Assembly: GCA_030043175.1 (NCBI GenBank)
Contig: JASHYD010000982.1
Span: 1-6,458 of the forward strand
DNA: 6,458 nucleotides
Reading direction: 5' to 3'
Source of the DNA: Xanthobacteraceae bacterium
GTDB lineage: Bacteria > Pseudomonadota > Alphaproteobacteria > Rhizobiales > Xanthobacteraceae
Below the pieces are notes generated by a model. The model ran no database searches, had not been told where the DNA came from, and saw nothing but the letters and a program-made list of their open reading frames with translations. Position 1 is the stretch's first letter. Every line of letters begins with the position of its first letter. A program made the position numbers and the translations under genes. Below, in pieces: positions 5,391 to 6,458 of this stretch.

Positions 5391-5519
5391 TCGCGGGGCG
5401 TCGTTAGCAGACAAACGCAACTCACCCCGCCGTCCCGCTTCGGGGAGCGCAGGGACACGTGAACGGCCCAGCAGGCCCAGCAGCACCATTATTTCGACTT
5501 TCGACATTGTAAGATCGAT
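5391..5519. other. Junction region, no clear gene
   Basis: A minus-strand frame begins at ATG 5507 (MSKVEIMVLLGLLGRS), 12 bases after the stop of the 66-residue gene. It has no ribosome binding site and runs out of frame across the ABC-protein fragment. It may be the worn N-terminal region of the substrate-binding pseudogene, since such proteins start with a short basic and hydrophobic signal, but this cannot be shown from the sequence. Confidence 0.3.
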
Positions 5520-5720
5520 CTATCCCTGACGGCTGCTCGGCAGCGCGGAATGCTCGGTCGGCAGGGAGTCCACCTCGACGTCGGGCAGGTTCGCCATCAG
5601 CAGGATCAGGCTGGCCGCCGTCTTGAGGTCGCGTTGGAGTTCCGGCTGGTCGCAGGATAGTTTCGAGGTGCTTCTGGCGAGCAACCGCTCAGCCAGCGCT
5701 TCAATTTCGTGCCGTTTCAT
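5520..5720 (-). CDS. Hypothetical 66-residue protein, divergent from XRE regulator
   Basis: The ATG at 5720 is preceded by a strong GGGAGGGGG ribosome binding site, which fixes the start. The product is soluble and helical: MKRHEIEALAERLLARSTS, then a segment QRDLKTAASLILLMANLP, then an acidic and polar tail DVEVDSLPTEH. There is one cysteine (residue 23). No signal peptide is seen. I do not recognise the family. It is transcribed away from the XRE-type gene, with 110 bases between the two starts and a palindrome inside that gap, so the two are likely co-regulated. A partner or target of the regulator, or a small antitoxin-like protein, would fit the context, but the protein itself gives no direct sign. 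Confidence 0.65.
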   Translation of the reverse strand: MKRHEIEALAERLLARSTSKLSCDQPELQRDLKTAASLILLMANLPDVEVDSLPTEHSALPSSRQG

Positions 5721-5736
5721 GTGATTCCCCCTCCCC

Positions 5737-5765
5737 GTCCTTGAGGACAGTTTGTCCTAGGACAA
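5737..5765. promoter_or_regulatory. Palindromic operator between divergent genes
   Basis: TTGTCCTAGGACAA at 5752-5765 is a perfect 14-bp palindrome. Just before it, GTCC-TTGA-GGAC (5737-5748) repeats the same GTCC/GGAC half-sites around a 4-base spacer. The sites lie 17-45 bases upstream of the start of the 66-residue gene and 66-94 bases upstream of the XRE gene. This is the usual place for autoregulatory binding of a small XRE repressor to both promoters. Binding is inferred; the symmetry is directly visible. Confidence 0.65.
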
Positions 5766-5830
5766 GTTAGCCTCAGCCGCAACCGTTGCTAGACGCGCGC
5801 GTTTTAAGAGAAGAAACGCGGCATTGGGCG

Positions 5831-6079
5831 ATGAAAAGCAAGGAACGAGGGTCGCCGGAGCATGATGAACTTCGGCAACTGTTGTTGGAGCGCAGGCAGA
5901 GGGTAAAGCTTACTCAGCGAGAGCTTGCCGCCCGTCTCGGCTGGGACCAGAAGGTCATCTCAAAGCTCGAACGCGGGTCGAAGCGGTTGACCGTTCTGGA
6001 ACTGCTCGAGATAGCGCGGGTGCTTGAGTTCGACCCGGCTGCGGCGCTCAGGCGCGTGGCGAAGGCAGCGAAACGGTAA
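5831..6079 (+). CDS. XRE-family helix-turn-helix regulator
   Basis: The 82-residue protein is essentially a single DNA-binding domain. Residues 28-49, TQRELAARLGWDQKVISKLE plus RG, form the classic lambda-repressor-like helix-turn-helix, with LTQRELA as first helix and QKVISKLERG as recognition helix. The helices LTVLELLEIARVLEFDPAAA (residues 53-72) complete the fold and the usual D-P ending. The start at ATG 5831 is chosen because MKSKERGSPEHDELR fits homologues as I remember them; the in-frame TTG at 5786 adds 15 residues without a better ribosome binding site. It lies opposite the 66-residue gene with a palindrome between, so autoregulation is likely. No toxin gene such as HigB-like is visible next to it. 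It probably acts as a dimeric repressor in the cytoplasm. Confidence 0.88.
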   Translation: MKSKERGSPEHDELRQLLLERRQRVKLTQRELAARLGWDQKVISKLERGSKRLTVLELLEIARVLEFDPAAALRRVAKAAKR

Positions 6080-6101
6080 GGGAACGCAAACCACACACGT
6101 G

Positions 6102-6129
6102 GCGTCCCAGGTGCCTATTCCTGGGACGC
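6102..6129. terminator. Bidirectional hairpin terminator between convergent genes
   Basis: GCGTCCCAGG and CCTGGGACGC form a perfect 10-bp stem (6102-6111 with 6120-6129) with an 8-nt loop. It sits 22 bases after the stop of the XRE gene and 26 bases beyond the stop of the convergent minus-strand gene, so it can serve both. No T-tract is present on either side. The motif GGGAACGCAAACCA (6080-6093) is nearly repeated as GGGACGCAAACCA (6123-6135) across the right arm. Confidence 0.6.
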
Positions 6130-6155
6130 AAACCAGCAAAGCTTAGCTAAATCTT

Positions 6156-6458
6156 TCAGAAATCCGGGTTCTCGGCCACCGGCATCTTGTAATCGAACAT
6201 GATCTGGTTGTTCTCGGCGCAAATATCTTCAGCAAACTGCTGTGTCACGCGTCGAAAACGCCGCATGCCGGACCAGGGCTCATAAAAAGCGTCCGGGTCG
6301 TCGACCGTGAAGGTCGCCTCCATGGCCTGGCCGTTGTCTACCAAGCGCCAGCGCTCGACCACGTGTAGCTTGTCGGTGTGTGGAGTGCGGTAGGCATCGA
6401 CAAAGGTTTTGCTGTTCAGCCCGATGGTGTCGATGACAAGCGCATCACCTTCGTAGTG
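6156..6458 (-). CDS. Conserved hypothetical protein, C-terminal part, runs off the window
   Basis: The frame is open from the window edge to TGA at 6156-6158, giving 100 residues of a larger protein. The visible start HYEGDALVIDTIGLNSKTFV followed by HTDKLHVVERWRLVDNGQ matches a family I know by the text G-x-W-E-G-D-T-L-V-V-D-T-x-G-F, then H-x-x-x-L-H-V-V-E-R. The family is found in many Proteobacteria and Acidobacteria, usually with a signal peptide and of unknown function. The tail MEATFTVDDPDAFYEPWSGM and then CAENNQIMFDYKMPVAENPD also fits that family. An apparent GTG start at 6362 is internal. The N-terminus is outside the window, so secretion cannot be tested here. It converges on the XRE gene with a hairpin between. 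Confidence 0.75.
   Translation of the reverse strand, partial: HYEGDALVIDTIGLNSKTFVDAYRTPHTDKLHVVERWRLVDNGQAMEATFTVDDPDAFYEPWSGMRRFRRVTQQFAEDICAENNQIMFDYKMPVAENPDF

Noticed and set aside
1..6458. CRISPR array or complete insertion sequence
   Set aside because: No regularly spaced repeats of 25-40 nt and no pair of terminal inverted repeats around the transposase fragment were found.

Overview
The window looks like an accessory or genomic-island segment of an alphaproteobacterium, most likely a Bradyrhizobium-type rhizobium. Base composition is GC-rich, GC3 is high in the intact genes, the Shine-Dalgarno sequences are strong, and several small proteins and fragments resemble families I associate with Bradyrhizobiaceae. 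This assignment is inferred from sequence style; there is no rRNA or housekeeping marker gene here.

The layout is a few small intact genes set among broken ones. Positions 48-311 hold the N-terminal stump of an IS701-type transposase. Positions 352-833 hold a decayed gene containing a 165-nt in-frame internal repeat with two nonsense codons and a frameshift. Positions 1040-2143 (minus) hold the only long intact gene, an N-terminally anchored TPR plus retropepsin-like aspartic protease. Positions 2144-2798 contain only a frameshifted minus-strand remnant. Positions 2799-3134 (minus) encode a small exported protein with three AV[D/E]CX4C motifs, preceded by a hairpin that covers its ribosome binding site. 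Positions 3242-3540 (plus) and 4142-4350 (minus) are broken copies of two related coiled-coil/membrane proteins. Between them lies an intact small secreted protein at 3737-3988.

The right part has an intact 84-aa protein of unknown function (4459-4713), a doubtful frameshifted ORF (4738-5096), an internal fragment of an ABC transporter substrate-binding protein (5093-5390, minus), and a divergent pair. The pair is a 66-aa hypothetical protein (5520-5720, minus) and an XRE-type regulator (5831-6079, plus), with a perfect palindrome in between that is a likely operator. A strong hairpin at 6102-6129 separates the regulator from the C-terminal end of a conserved protein that runs off the right edge (6156-6458, minus).

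I see no coherent pathway. The picture is of horizontally acquired DNA that is decaying, with small exported proteins and one regulatory pair surviving. I found no CRISPR array, tRNA, rRNA or complete mobile element. The most distinctive signals are the repeat-encoding pseudogene, the pair of related membrane-protein remnants, the duplicated cysteine protein with its occluded ribosome binding site, and the palindromic operator.
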